Source of the DNA: Scleroderma bovista | Lineage: Eukaryota; Basidiomycota; Agaricomycetes; Boletales; Sclerodermataceae | Assembly (NCBI GenBank): GCA_037178675.1 | Contig: JAYMGJ010000244.1 | Location: 123,700 to 187,699 of the forward strand | Direction: 5' to 3' | DNA length: 64,000 nucleotides | Part shown: positions 48,024 through 59,892 of the stretch, one piece after another | Layout of the letters: the number at the start of each line of letters is the position of its first letter | How positions within the stretch are numbered: the stretch's first letter is position 1 | Translations under genes and position numbers: made by a program | The notes under the pieces: generated by a model | The model's database searches: none | What the model saw: the letters and a program-made list of their open reading frames with translations, nothing else | What the model was told of the DNA's origin: nothing

Positions 48024-49800
48024 CTAAGAATTCGATCCGTTCCATATTGCGGAAGCTACTGCAACAACATCACGCATCTCCGGTACATCGTGAACCCTTA
48101 CCACGCTCGCACCCTGTTGAACGGCACAAGCCACAGTGGCCGCAGTGGCCCAACCTCGTTCTCGGGGCGAGGTTTTTCTCCCTTTGTAAGTTCCCTCCGA
48201 GCCAGGGCGCTCTAACAGGGCACCCAGGAACGACTTTTTGGAGGTTCCAACAAGCAGTGGGTATCCAGCGAGGCGATTTCCGTGATCGTCTGCAGTAATG
48301 GACGCGATGTTGCGCAACAACGCATACTGAGCATCCACGGGCTTGCTGAATCCGAAACCGGGATCTACGATAACGAACCACCTACGGACCCCACCTCTAC
48401 CTCTGACAATTTTATCGACCTTATCTCCAAGTTCAGTGCGGATTGCGCTGGCCAGGTTCCCACCGTAGTTGCTATAATCCTTGTTTGAACCAGCATCACC
48501 TCTGGAGTGCATCAGAATGACAGGCACGCATAAACGGCGCGCGGCGTCACGCATTTTCAGGAGATGATCGGTTGAGGCTTGTACCAGTGGGTAGCCTGGA
48601 CCAGTGAAAGCATGGACGTCATTTATGCAGTTTGCTCCTGCCTGAACAGCGGCTTCCGCTACTCTCCATCGGAAGGTGTCAACAGATAGCAGGGCTCCTC
48701 GGACGCTATCATTACCTTGGTCACGAATGGCCTTGATGACAGGAACTACTCGGTTAATCTCCTCGTCTTCAGAAACGAAATTTGCGTGGGGACGCGTTGA
48801 GTATCCGCCGACATCGATGATGTCTGCCCCGAACTCAACAGATGTAGTAATGTATCCCAGGGCAGTAGATACTTCATCGTGCAAGGAGCCGTCGGAAAAT
48901 GAATCGGGAGTTACATTAAGGGTGGCCATGATATGAGTTTTCGATGGGCCAGCCTTTCCCTTTGCGCCAGTAGCAGCGACTATCCAGTATTTTGCGGTCG
49001 ATGGCGCTGAGGTAAATCCATAGGGTGTCGAAGCACTAGCACAGGGGTATTTGGGGAAAGGGACGACTTTGAGCATAGGTGGCTCATCAGATGTGCGCCT
49101 CGATAGGACGTCACTGAAAAGCGCTCGCACTGTCTTTTTATATATCGGATGCATGAAATCAGGAATCATGCTATGCACGATGTTAACGCGTGGTTCCCCT
49201 TTTCGTTCGATTCTGCGACTTACTCGTTTAGTGGCCGGAGAACAAACTCTCGTTCAGCTATTCGTGGATGAGGGACAACTAATTCGCCGGTAAGGTTCTC
49301 CAAGTTACGCCTACTGATTTTAGGTCGCGTATCGATGATGCTACTATCATAGAACAAGATATCGATGTCAACAGCACGTGGGCCATTGCGGATGGTTGGC
49401 ACTCTTCCTACCGTGTCTTCTATTTTCTTCAGAAAGCCAAGTAACACCTTTGGCTCAAGGTTTGTCTCGACCTGTCGAGGAGTTAGTGATGAATAGGCAT
49501 ATAGCGAGATGGTCGAACACGCACCATGCACGCGCAGTTAGCAAAACACGGTTGGTCAGTGACATACATTGGGGCAGTTTCATACATGAAACTGGTGTCA
49601 ATAACAGACACCTTTGCTTCGTCGACTCTTAGGAGAGCGCTTGGGACTTCGAGAAGGCGCAGTGCAGTCTCGATATTTGCAAATCGATCGCCAAGGTTCG
49701 AGCCAAGTGCAATGGCAACAGTGTGAAGGTCTGAAGGTGTTGAGGGGCCATCATTAATCGGTTTGCAGGGGAGCCGCAATTTCCTCCACCACCTCATCAT
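48024..49800 (-). CDS. fol1: Bifunctional folate enzyme: HPPK-dihydropteroate synthase
   Basis: Exons 49800-49525, 49471-49224 and 49170-48024 (introns of 53 nt each) give 556 aa. The N-terminal part (25-180) is HPPK: VAIALGSNLGDRF, FMYETAPMYV, NGPRAVDIDILFY and PHPRIAEREFVLRPL. The C-terminal part (about 245-556) is DHPS: MATLNVTPDSFSDG, IIDVGGYSTRP, INDVHAF, VILMHSRGD, DPGFGFSK, GTSKKSFLG and VVRVHDV. It makes dihydropteroate from 6-hydroxymethyl-dihydropterin and p-aminobenzoate in folate synthesis. The dihydroneopterin aldolase domain that leads many fungal Fol1 proteins is absent, and only 88 bp separate this start from the divergent EMC2 gene. Confidence 0.93.
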
Positions 49801-49888
49801 GATCTGCGTCCGAATTGACTCATCTACTAGTGAACACGGATCGTGGCAAAGAAGGTGTTACGTAAGAAGGCTTGAAGAGGTTCTACCC
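49801..49888. promoter_or_regulatory. 88-bp divergent promoter, fol1 and emc2
   Basis: Only 88 bp lie between the two start codons, so both genes must use a compact bidirectional promoter, with transcripts probably starting very close to the ATGs or overlapping. Confidence 0.5.
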
Positions 49889-51053
49889 ATGAGCGTACAC
49901 ACGGCGCTCGAGGAGCTTGCCCGGTTTCGAGCACACCATAAACGGGCGTCGCAAGAAGTATTTGAGAAAGGCATTTTGGTGTTGCAGAGGAATGGGCATA
50001 AGAAGACGGGCGATGAGGGTTTGCCTTACCAGTCACCAAAGCTGATCCATCTACTGACGTCGCTGACAGGTTGGGATTTCTTGGAGCAGCTCGCTCTTGC
50101 AGCCATAGACATAGGCCGGTTGGACGTCGCAGACGTGCGTATCGTGTCAGGTTGGTCTGTCTGGACACAACTAAATACTTGTCGCACCAGCGGTGTTTGG
50201 AACAACTATCAAGTCAATTTCCTGGCTCCCCCCGAGTCGATTGTCTCGCAGGAATCCGGGTGGAAGCCTCAGAGTCGGCTGAGACAGCCCTCAAATATTA
50301 CGGGGACTTGCTTGAAGCGGACCCTACAAATGCCGTCCGTCCACCTTCTCGTGCTACGCGGGATGACTAACGCAGCGTGTAGGCAATATGGAAGAGGCGG
50401 ATTTCCGTGCTACGTAGGATGGGACAAGTGGACAAAGCTGTTTCGGAGTTGTCTCAATACTTGGACACGTTTTACACGGATATCGAGGGTTGGCTCGAGC
50501 TTGCTGATATCTATGCGTCTTGCAATCAGTGCGCTTCCTTGTTTAATCTCGCCGCATATTCAGCTTATGAGAAATACAGGTATGAATACTCGCTGAAATC
50601 ATTATCTCATACGCTTCTTCTTTCCCCACAGAATCCGATATATGTCTTACAATCCGCGGAAACAGCATATACCGCTGGCGATCTGCCTTTGGCGTTGAAG
50701 ATGTTTCTCATGGTGATCGATATGACCGATGGAGACGACTCTGAATCCCTTGCCGAATCGACACCTTTTGGTATTACTGTACGGGCATGGTATGGCGTCA
50801 AACTTGTATGCTCTGTCCTATTTCATTCTCTTTCCCCCGAGCTCTAACTTTCCCTGCATAGTGCACAAGACGCATGTCTCAGCATGCACGGCTCGCCACC
50901 ACGTCAGGGTCAAATACTTCCCCTCCAAAACACATCGATCTACTCGATGAGCTTGCAACTGAACGTTTACGGGTGGCTTACTCAAGCACGGGACAAAGAG
51001 GTGCGATTGCTCAAGGGAGGGAGGTAGTATTTGCATGGGTTGCTTCTACTTAA
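49889..51053 (+). CDS. emc2: ER membrane protein complex subunit 2 (TPR protein)
   Basis: Exons 49889-50134, 50191-50334, 50383-50528, 50580-50805 and 50862-51053 give 317 aa. TPR-like helix pairs run through the protein: CLEQLSSQFPGSPRVDCLAG, AETALKYYGDLLEADPTNA, ISVLRRMGQVDKAVSELSQY, LDTFYTDIEGWLELADIY and LLLSPQNPIYVLQSAETAYT. These match EMC2 (TTC35), the soluble TPR scaffold of the EMC insertase, on the cytosolic face of the ER. The acceptor at 50580 was chosen because it restores NQYEYSLKSLSHTLLL. Confidence 0.9.
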
Positions 51054-51191
51054 AAGAACGACTGCACTTGATAGCTGCCCTGCCACGTGAGGGACTTGCG
51101 TAGGTTGTATTTGCATACCCTGACTTATGCTTATGATCATTCTATTGCTAAGGGCGGAAAGTGCAAAAGAATTGATTTGGAGAGTAAGGTT

Positions 51192-52074
51192 TTAGGATAG
51201 AGTTCGTCCTACATCTCTTGGTAGATTGCATTCAACTTTGTACGCCAATGCCTTCTCCACGAAGTCAGCTTCGCCGAAGATTGTCTTCACTCTTGGATCA
51301 GACGCTACTTTCTCGTAGTGACCAAAAACGCCGGGATACAATGCCCTCTCCCCAGCTCCACATGTCACTTTTCCAGCCTGCCGGGTCGTGGCAGCGAGTG
51401 CAATATCTGCGAGGGTTATCCTATCCCCGATTAAGAGGCCAGAAGGACAGGAGATAAGGTATGTGTTGAGAAACCTGAGTGAGCGAGCCTGTCTGCTAAC
51501 CAAGCCCTCGTAAATCTAACGTTCAAGAGCAGACCCACCATTAGCATGTTCGCATGCCGGACCGCTGGACGTACTTCTTTGCTGTGTCTTCCCAGGCTTC
51601 CGCTGTGTAGTGCTTGGATGTGCAAGCTGAACATCGAGATCTCATACTCGGCAAAGTGCACCCATTGATCTATGTGTGCTTGCTCTTCCATGTCTCTCCC
51701 AAGCAGTCCTGACTCCGGAGCAAGAGAACAAACTACAAGGTACGCGTCTCGAATCGCATCCCGGCTTGTCAAGAAAAAGAAATTAGCTTACCATAGCGTG
51801 CGATGGGTGCACCCTCGACGAGAGTGAATCCCGCGGCATTCTCGAATGCTGGGATTTTTCCTAGGGGAAACTTTGCGAGAAACTCTGGGGCCCTGTTTGT
51901 CACGTTGAACTTGAAGGGAGGGGTATCGATCTCGAGGCCAGCTATGGCAGCAGCAGCGAGTATCTAGGGATAACAGGGTCGATCCGTTCGTCACTTGCAC
52001 GATATGGGAAATCAACGTACAATTTTTGTCTGCCGTTGTGCCGGATAACCCCAAAGTCTGCCAACTGGAGCCAT
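51192..52074 (-). CDS. eEF1B-gamma-like GST-fold protein without the EF1G domain
   Basis: Exons 52074-52021, 51963-51792, 51732-51575 and 51515-51192 give 235 aa. MAPVGRLWGYPAQRQTKIIL, then FKFNVTNRAPEFLAKFPLGK and IPAFENAAGFTLVEGAPIAR form the GST N-domain; LAPESGLLGRDMEEQAHIDQ, WVHFAE...RFLNTYL and IGDRITLADIALA form the GST C-domain of elongation factor 1B gamma. The protein stops right after VEKALAYK, where a full eEF1Bgamma continues into a Lys-rich linker and the ~160-residue EF1G domain. It is thus a GST-only form: either a paralog or a truncated copy. It converges on emc2 with 138 bp between stops, leaving no room for a missing domain. Confidence 0.82.
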
Positions 52075-52664
52075 TTCTAGTTAATGTGAACGCAAGTTTA
52101 GATTTACGTTTCAGAGCAGCGGTGGGTAATGATGTCAAATTCTTTGATCTTTTTGTCTCTTAAATGCGTTCAGCCTACTATGGACAGCCGCGGAAAGATG
52201 ACTCGGGAGCCGCAGCAGGCAAGACGCTAGCTGCGCATTCCTGTGTCAAAATGGGACGCGTTTTCTGAGTCGAGAAAAGGGAAAGTCGGTCGCGTCGAGT
52301 CATCAGGGGGGTCGAACCGCAAATCGATCCTGTCATGGTTGTTGCAAGTAGTCGCGATTCCTCTTGTCTACATTGTCATCCGTCTCATAGTGCTGCACCA
52401 GTTCTTCTCGCGATCACAAACTACGTCGGCGAATCTACTAAGCCTGTATCACAAGGTAGGCGCGGTGAAGTGATACACAATGGACAACCCCAGAACGAGC
52501 GACGTGACAACATGTACATTCCCTTGATGCAAATAAACTAAGACCAAGTATGAGATGTAATATACACGATGGAAAATTACGACTTTAAATGGATGATTAG
52601 CCTGCGACAGGATGATCACTGGGAGAAAGAAACAAAGTCCAATTATACATGTACACATGCAACG
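52075..52664. other. Intergenic, no gene resolved
   Basis: 5' flank of the eEF1Bgamma-like gene and 3' flank of the transcription factor gene. A plus-strand open frame (52243-52473) has a hydrophobic patch but no other support. Confidence 0.4.
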
Positions 52665-55600
52665 TTATGATGTCATGAATTGACCATACGAGAATCCAGT
52701 ATTATCTTGCATCGGGTTTTCATGTGGCCAGGGTCGAGTGACTGGCTGGTGTTGCGGGCCCACAAACTGTGGCTGAGATAGGGAGAAATGGTGATCCGGC
52801 GGTTTCCTAAGGTACACTGGATGGGGTTTCTCCTGATGATGGTGGAAAAGGCTACTACGAGAGACTTCTCCCATCGAGGACGACGTATTCTCACCACCGG
52901 TATGGAGCGTCATGGGATCAATGCCCAGACCGAGGACTGGAGCATTATTTACGTTGCCGCCGTACTGTGAATTGAACAGATAATAGTCGCCAGAGGGCCC
53001 AGGTATTTCGCCAACGAACGGCGAAGAATGTTGATGCGTCGAGGGAGCACGAGATACTTGTGGTGTGGACGGAACACCAGGTCCACTGCTCGAGTAAGAC
53101 GAAGAAACATCCGAATAAGGTGTGAAGGACAGTGGGCTAGGATGGGAAGAAACGCCCCGGTTTTGTTCGTACGATGGTCCACCAGAAGACACTTTGGGAT
53201 ACTGTGGAGGATCCAGCTCATCAGAAACCATGTACTGGTGTGTTTGCGATAGATGGCTACGACGAGGTTGACTTAGGCTGGCGGTCCCAAACGGAACTTG
53301 AAATTCCACACTTCCTTCTTCGGAGAGTCCATGGGACAATGTCCGATGAATTACCTGGACGCCAGGGGAGGAAGTTCTCTGCAAGGGTTGTGCAAATGAG
53401 AGAGTAGTATGTGGCGGGCGATCAGTGCTTTGAGTAGGTGCCTGGCATGACGGTTGCGCGGGAGATGTTATCGATTTGCTGTTGACTATTGGTTCGGGAG
53501 TGGCAGACGTGGACGGATTGGAACGGTTTTTGCAGAAGGGTGGTTCTTTTCCAGGGCGCACACGAACACAAACTTGAGGATAAGGGAGCTTCTTCCCACT
53601 CTTGCCTTTAGACTTGGAATCACGCCCTTCAGTGTGTAGACGTTTGGGATATGGAAGCACAGGTGGCGTTGCTGGCTTCCGCCGTTCCTCTGGTGGAGTA
53701 ACGTCTTTCTCCCTCGAAGTCTGGGTGGGCTGAGCGACGACGCCCGGCCCAGACATAGGGACAGGGGGAGAGCGCTCGAAATTGGTAGATGAGACCGTAC
53801 CGCCAATGCAAGGTAACTGCAAGCCGTTGGGTATCCGCTCGGTGTCGCCTTTGACCTCATCACGTTTCCTCTTCATCCCAGAAGCTAGCGCGTCTGGATT
53901 TCCTCTGCGGGCCATCTCGACCTTCTTCTGTAACTGGCTGATGATCATGATGGATTCTTGGACATCTCCTTCCACGCCACCGCGCATCGGTCCGCGGCCT
54001 GTATTTAACAATGGGTCGCACAGCATCTCTAAGGCATTGTTGACGTCTTCTACTGCTGTCGGCACCCAATATTTCGTAGGATACTTGATCGCACTGTGGG
54101 CACACACAACAGCGGCATCGAACAGGATTCTTCCAAAGGAATAAAAGCTGAACAGCGCAGGGGTTGGTCGCTTCCCTTTAAGATCTGGCCGTTGTTTCCA
54201 CATAGAACAGAGCGCTCTAATGGCACGGATGATCGCATGGGCCGCATCGAAGACGCCAACGGTGGCATGAAGATGGGTCGTCGGACATGAATGGCTATTG
54301 GATGGTCGTAGAAATGGAATGTAGGCTTTCATGAGGAGCCGCTGAGTCGTGACCATTAGCTCGCACCGCTGAGCAAGCAGGACTGGTGACACTGTAGGGC
54401 TACCAGATGGCGAAGACGATGATGAGTCGCCCACATCTTCTGATAAGGTCCCAATGTTTGGGTCAGAATCGATATCCAAGCGGAACGGGGCCGGCAGATC
54501 GGTGAGCCACTGCTGAATATCATTTGCGCACGACACGGCTTGTTCGAGAGAATATCGCTCTTGTGCCTCCAAGTCGTACTGAAGAGAGTCCCTGAATGAT
54601 CGTTTCTTGATGTCCTTAATTAGTTGTGCTAGGCTGATGAGGATGAGCTGTGCCCGGCGAGTATCTGGAGATGCAGCTACACACCGACATTTCAATCCAA
54701 AATACTTGAAGTCGGAGACATTTGGCTCGATCAAGGAGAGCGGACTTCGAGGAAGAGGGATAGATGTACAAGCGGGTGTGAATACGTCCTCGTCCACATC
54801 CTGGGGAAATCGTGTAGTATGTTCCGAATCCGAGATGAGGGGTGAACGACCCATGTAGTCTGAGACAAACCTATGGCAGGCATGTCAGCTGTAGGAATTC
54901 TGCGTAGGGGGTGAAGACCTACAAATCATAGTAGAAAATATCCCACCAGAGCCGCCTCCTTGACTCAGCCTCAAATAGATTGAATGTACCGGGGAACTCG
55001 TCTGGGTCGGAGTCCAAACCTATTATGCGTGCGATATTGACCATTTTTCCGACCTACAACCGCAGATATGAAACAGGGCGAATCAACTACGCGTTGATCG
55101 TATCATGGGATCTACTTACATTAGGCAAGAGATGGTGTGCCACGCGAACTTTACCATCATGAAGTGCATAGAGCACGTGAAGGATCATCGTCACGAGGAA
55201 ATCCAAATCATACGGGCTACTCTTCTCGGATAGAGATAAGGCTTGCTGGGAGAGTGCGAGTAGGACAGATGGTGACGAAGCAGTTTCTTTCTGGACCGCT
55301 TTGTTTTTCTTCCCCGGTGCTTCGTGTCTCCTCGTGGAAGAGGCACGGGAGGTTGACGCATCATCGGTCACAATTCCTTCACCTTGAGCAGCTGCCAGAA
55401 TCCGTGCTTCTTCATCCGCCACCTCCCTCTCGACCAATGTGCCTAGAGCGAATGTCGCTGCAACTGCCGCAAAGAAAGATATAGACGGTTTGGTGGCTTT
55501 GGTCGGAGAGAAGGGAGTAGTGGATGGCGGACCAAAGAATATGGCACGTGCAAGATCCGCATTTTGAGTGGAGGAAGTCTTGGTAGTGTCCGATTCTGGC

Positions 55601-56614
55601 TTTGCTTGGGCTGGCGAAGCTGCATCAACGCCGGCACAACCAGCTTCAGATGCCCATTTGAACATTGCCTCTGCACGGTCCCTGAAATGCTTGAAATTGA
55701 AACACGGGTACATCTTTAGAACGTCCTCCACGTTATCGTAAAGCCTTTGCCGTTTTCTAGGCGCGAAGGGCAAATGGGCCATCAAGCGTGAGGTCACACA
55801 GGGAGGTTCATGTGATGAGGGTGATGGCGCATTAAAATATGCAGACATGGAAGGTAAAAGAAGTGGGATAGGGCGTTCGAGACCAGTATTGATTGGCTGC
55901 TGATCAGGGATGGATGCCACAGCGAACTCTAGCTTAATTTGACTGGGATTAGCATAAGAGGGACATGACGGTTGGCTCTGGAGCTCTTGGACGGGAAGAA
56001 TTTCCTTTGGAAGATCTTGCTCCTCGAGCCAAATCGAGGTTATATCATCCAGAGATATTGACAATACGGAGCCAGATTTCCCGACTGCAAGGAACGTGCG
56101 GTCTGCATGGACAGATGAATCGGGTGTTTTGGGATGGTATGCATGGGATCGAGCCCCCGGTGCAGAGAACTGTGCGAGCTGCGACTCAACCTGGCTTAGT
56201 CGGTTGTGCAATGAATGGAGATCGCTATGTCAACTATCAATACAAGAAATCTCACGGAGCGATGCCAGAGCTAAACGAACACTTTCTCTGCTGCAGCAGC
56301 AGAGTAAATACATCTCGCAACTGCATCACGCTTTGTACACGAGCCACATGGAGTGCGCCGGTCGCACTTGAGCTTAAGGCGCTTGCACTAGGCGAAGAGT
56401 TTCTGTGGGCGAAGAACCATCATAATGGACTGACGCACCTCGGCACAAACAACAGTGACTCGAGAGCGGAGTTGCCTATAGAAAATTCGAGTGAATGAAG
56501 AGGGGGATATACTTCGAGGAAAGCAGACACGTACGGTCCACCAGAAACACTGGACGGATGCTGTTGGGCCTGCTGCTGGGCGAGCGTTTCGGATGTTGGA
56601 ACCGAGGGGTCCAT
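52665..56614 (-). CDS. Zn(II)2Cys6 transcription factor with fungal_trans domain
   Basis: Six exons (56614-56535, 56475-56439, 56387-56281, 56224-55120, 55053-54923, 54870-52665) give 1221 aa. The zinc cluster C-x2-C-x6-C-x5-C-x2-C-x8-C (CAECKRLKLKCDRRTPCGSC then C) at about residues 37-64 is spread over exons 2 and 3. It is followed by a short linker-helix SLHNRLSQVESQLAQF. The middle domain (about 180-650) has the fungal_trans motif NLFEAESRRRLWWDIFYYDL FVSDYMGRSPLIS. The ~500-residue C-terminus is Ser/Pro/Gln-rich, a likely activation region. The donor of intron 3 is weak and set by phase. Targets cannot be told. Confidence 0.9.
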
Positions 56615-57278
56615 TCAGACTTCGCGACCTATCTTGAAAGCAAAAAAAAATTCAAAAAAAAATAGGTGACAACCAGTCTTCAAGAGGGGGAGGGAGCAGA
56701 CCGAGCAGCAAAAGGACAAGAGGAAGTAGAGATCGGCTATTACAGTGACTCTGCAAAAGCGGGTGGACGTGACAGACTGACAGTCCTGAAATGGGACCCC
56801 AGAGACTGCTGGGCCAAAACTCTCAGTTGTCCCGTTGGACGAGGCAACAAAGAGCTTGAACAGCGACTGGTCAGTGAGCTGGCTAATGCTCCGAGCTACA
56901 TTATACTATGTATTGCAAAGTGGGCAGCATCGAGATGGGCCTCTCCCGCCAATCACGGTGTGGATTCGAAAAGCTAAACCTTGTGAGGTTTCCAACATAT
57001 CACACTTGGCGCTTCTCAAACAGCGACCACCGCTTCATTGGACACAGGTACAGGTCGCAGCATTCATGGTGAGAGTCTGAGAGTCGTCTCATGTGTATTT
57101 GTTCCTTGGCTGGACCTGATAACGCGTGATTAATTCCATCGCTGTCGTGAACACCATTGACCCGTGATGGAAGAACGCGCTGATTGCCTCAACATCATGT
57201 GGGCCTAGTGGCCCTAATTTGGTCCCGACGCCCTTCGGAATGTATTGTCGCAACTATGTGATAAATTCTCAGCGAGCT
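56615..57278. other. Intergenic, no gene resolved
   Basis: Promoter side of the Zn2Cys6 gene (with an A-rich tract at 56641-56664) and the 3' flank of sec11. The plus-strand open frames here have no motif. Confidence 0.45.
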
Positions 57279-58177
57279 CTATTCTCGTTGCAACACAGCC
57301 AGGAGTCCCAGCCCGCCTAACAGCGCATACTTCAATTGTGGGAAGTCGTTCTGTCAAAATGACAAAGCTTGAATAATGACCGAGGGAAAAGGTAAATTTA
57401 CTGTGCTCACCATAGCGATGGTTATGTAGCCTACGTAGGGCACAAAACTATGAATCCAAGCCCATCAGTCGTGCGAACAGGGACAGGGGGTACACCGATC
57501 TGTCATACACAGCAGGAACAGAACACATACCCGCGGACTTTGCCAACAATGTGTCGCCGCTCGAGGAATTCCAGACCACGATACAATTCGATGTCATCGG
57601 CGTGGTTGTTGTCACCTTTGGTTAGAAGAAGTTGATTAGGACCAGGCTGATACTTTGCATATCTTTTACTTGCGGTGAGTTTCAGTGACAGGTAAGGGGA
57701 TCTAGCAAGACTCACGGATCTTTCTTTGATTTCTTGGTCGAGTTCGAGATGACCACATCATGGGTTTCCAGAACGCGATGGACGATGGGTATGGCTACAC
57801 CTGGTATTTTGTAGACGGTTATGTCTCCGGTATGGTACCTTTCGTTGGAGGGATTAGTTAGGAAAAGGAGGTCCCCGCGGTAGAATGCCGGTTCCATGGA
57901 ACCACTACATGACCCAGCGCAGATGACATGCGTTAGCCAAGCTCCAAACCATGCATACCTAAACGTACCTCAAGACGACGACAATTGGAGATTCGGTGTT
58001 GAAGAATAGACCCAGGCCTTTCCATATCATCAACCCAGAAGCTATTACAGATGCAAAATTGAGGAGTTGGAGAAGTAACTGCATTCACCGACATCGTTAG
58101 TGTGTCTCTCGTCATTCACGGGGACTAACATATCGAAAGCCAAGTCGGCGCAACGTCTTGAGCTCCTCAGAAAACAT
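57279..58177 (-). CDS. sec11: Signal peptidase complex catalytic subunit Sec11
   Basis: Six exons (58177-58130, 58078-57969, 57904-57716, 57668-57531, 57447-57411, 57350-57279) give 197 aa, the normal size. The N-terminal helix segment [12 protein letters not shown] leads into one membrane segment ([20 protein letters not shown]). The catalytic Ser lies in [16 protein letters not shown], the His in IPIVHRV and the Asp in [25 protein letters not shown] and a C-terminal hydrophobic stretch complete the family pattern. It cleaves signal peptides in the ER, including those of the GH5 and S10 enzymes encoded nearby. Confidence 0.95.
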
Positions 58178-58490
58178 CTCGTCGACAAAGATACCAGGAG
58201 GCAAGTAGACAGGTGTTGAGTATCGCGTCTACACTGCCACCAAATTGCTCACGTGTTTCACTACGTGGCATTCCTTCAAAGCCGCCTACACTCAGTACCC
58301 AACGAGCACCGTCAAGTTGACGCCAATCTTAACAGCAACTTGGCGGCGAGCGTGTTTGAATTACCTTGACTTGGTCCCGTTTCGGTGGCACTTTGATCGG
58401 TCTGTCCATCCACCACTGAATCAGGGCTTTTGCAAACACATTCTCACCCGATCATTCCATCACACTCCCAACAACAAACCTGTGGGAAGG
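58178..58490. promoter_or_regulatory. Divergent promoter, sec11 and exopolyphosphatase gene
   Basis: The 313-bp gap between opposed start codons. An in-frame extension of the exopolyphosphatase frame to 58245 exists, so part of this could be coding, but the first family-like residue is at the Met at 58491. Confidence 0.4.
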
Positions 58491-59892
58491 ATGTCAGCAG
58501 CAACTATTCTATCCCAATACCTGCAAAGACAGAAAGCACAGTTTCTCCAGGATAATGGGCTTGGCTGGACGATAGTCATGGGCAACGAAGCAGGGGGTAG
58601 GCATATATCCAAGTGTCTCCGTTAATGTCGACTAAGGCGCTCGTTCTATCCCCGGTGGCACAGACTTGGACACTGTGGCCAGTTCCATTGGCTACGCCTG
58701 GTATCAAGCGCAATATGGAACCCCAGATTACCATGGAAAGACAATCGCGCTAGTGCCCACGCCTCGCGCAGATTTCTCCCTAAGACCAGAAAATATCCAC
58801 GCATTAGCTTTGGCAGGCATAGCTAATCCTTTCGTCGAACTCCTCTGTCCGGAGGACTTACCTGCGGCCCATAATTGTACCCGATATGCGCTGGTCGATC
58901 ATAACACTTTAGATACCCGTTATTCATCACCTGATGCACGGGTCGTGGCTATTATTGACCATCACGAAGATGAAGGAAAATATTGCGATACTGCGTCTCC
59001 CAGAATTATTGAGCCATGTGGAAGTAGCGCTTCTCTTGTGACGAGCCTATGCATGTCTTGCTTTTCCTCGGACCATCACAGTCAAATACCCCCAGAACTC
59101 GCGGTCCTCCTCTCGAGCGCTATCACAATTGATACTCGAGGCCTGCGCAAGGGTGGAAAGGCAATTGATGTCGATCGTGCAGCAGCTGCGTGGCTTCTTC
59201 CTTACGCGAAGAAGGCATCGTCACTTTCCTCCACTCCAGCGGCAGCAACCGAGACGCCGGAGGATCTTGGAACGTATACCCTAGAAGAAATTTCGGGACA
59301 CCCTTTAGTAGGTTGGCTTGCAAATACTCTGAACTCGGAGAAACGTGCAGTCTCTCACTTGAGCACACGGGATCTCCTTCGACGAGACTACAAACAGTAT
59401 ACCTTCCTCTCCTCACCTTTATCACGGGGCACAGGTGGTACAGTACAAGCAGGGCTGTCGACAGTCCCGTTGCCATTGTCGACATTCTTCAAGTCAGGGT
59501 CTGCGTCTGTCGTGGCCATGACTGTCGCGTGGATGGAAGAGTGTGGCCTTTCGATTCTCGGAGTACTTACAACCTACCGAAGTAAGAAAGATAAAGGGAG
59601 AAGGGAGCAGCTTTGGATTGTCGACGAAAGGAATGCAAGGAGTGAGCAGCATGAATTGGCTCATGCGCTGTTTAACGCCCTTGAAGCCCAAGAAACTCTC
59701 TTGCTAAAACGTGTGGAGTGTTCTCGGTACGGGTTTAGTGATAATGAGGACGAAACGATGTCGTCAGCTGTGGACTCGGCGGACTTCTCTCCGGTCAAGG
59801 ATCCTTTCATTGCCCGGGTTTACAAGCAGAAGAATACGCATGCCACCCGGAAACAGATTGCACCGATTTTGAAGCGGATTGTAGGGGGTTAG
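58491..59892 (+). CDS. ppx1: Exopolyphosphatase, DHH superfamily (PPX1-like)
   Basis: Exons 58491-58596 and 58664-59892 (67-nt intron) give 444 aa. Motif I is VMGNEAGDLDTVASSIGY, rebuilt only by splicing. Motif II is YALVDHNTLD, motif III AIIDHHEDEG (the DHH metal site), and SSAITIDTRG carries the last acidic ligand. A DHHA2 domain follows (about 280-380; LLRRDYKQY, VAMTVAWMEECGLSILGVLT). The family removes terminal phosphates from polyphosphate using two metal ions; prune-type activities occur in relatives. The C-terminal ~60 residues are variable. Confidence 0.92.
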
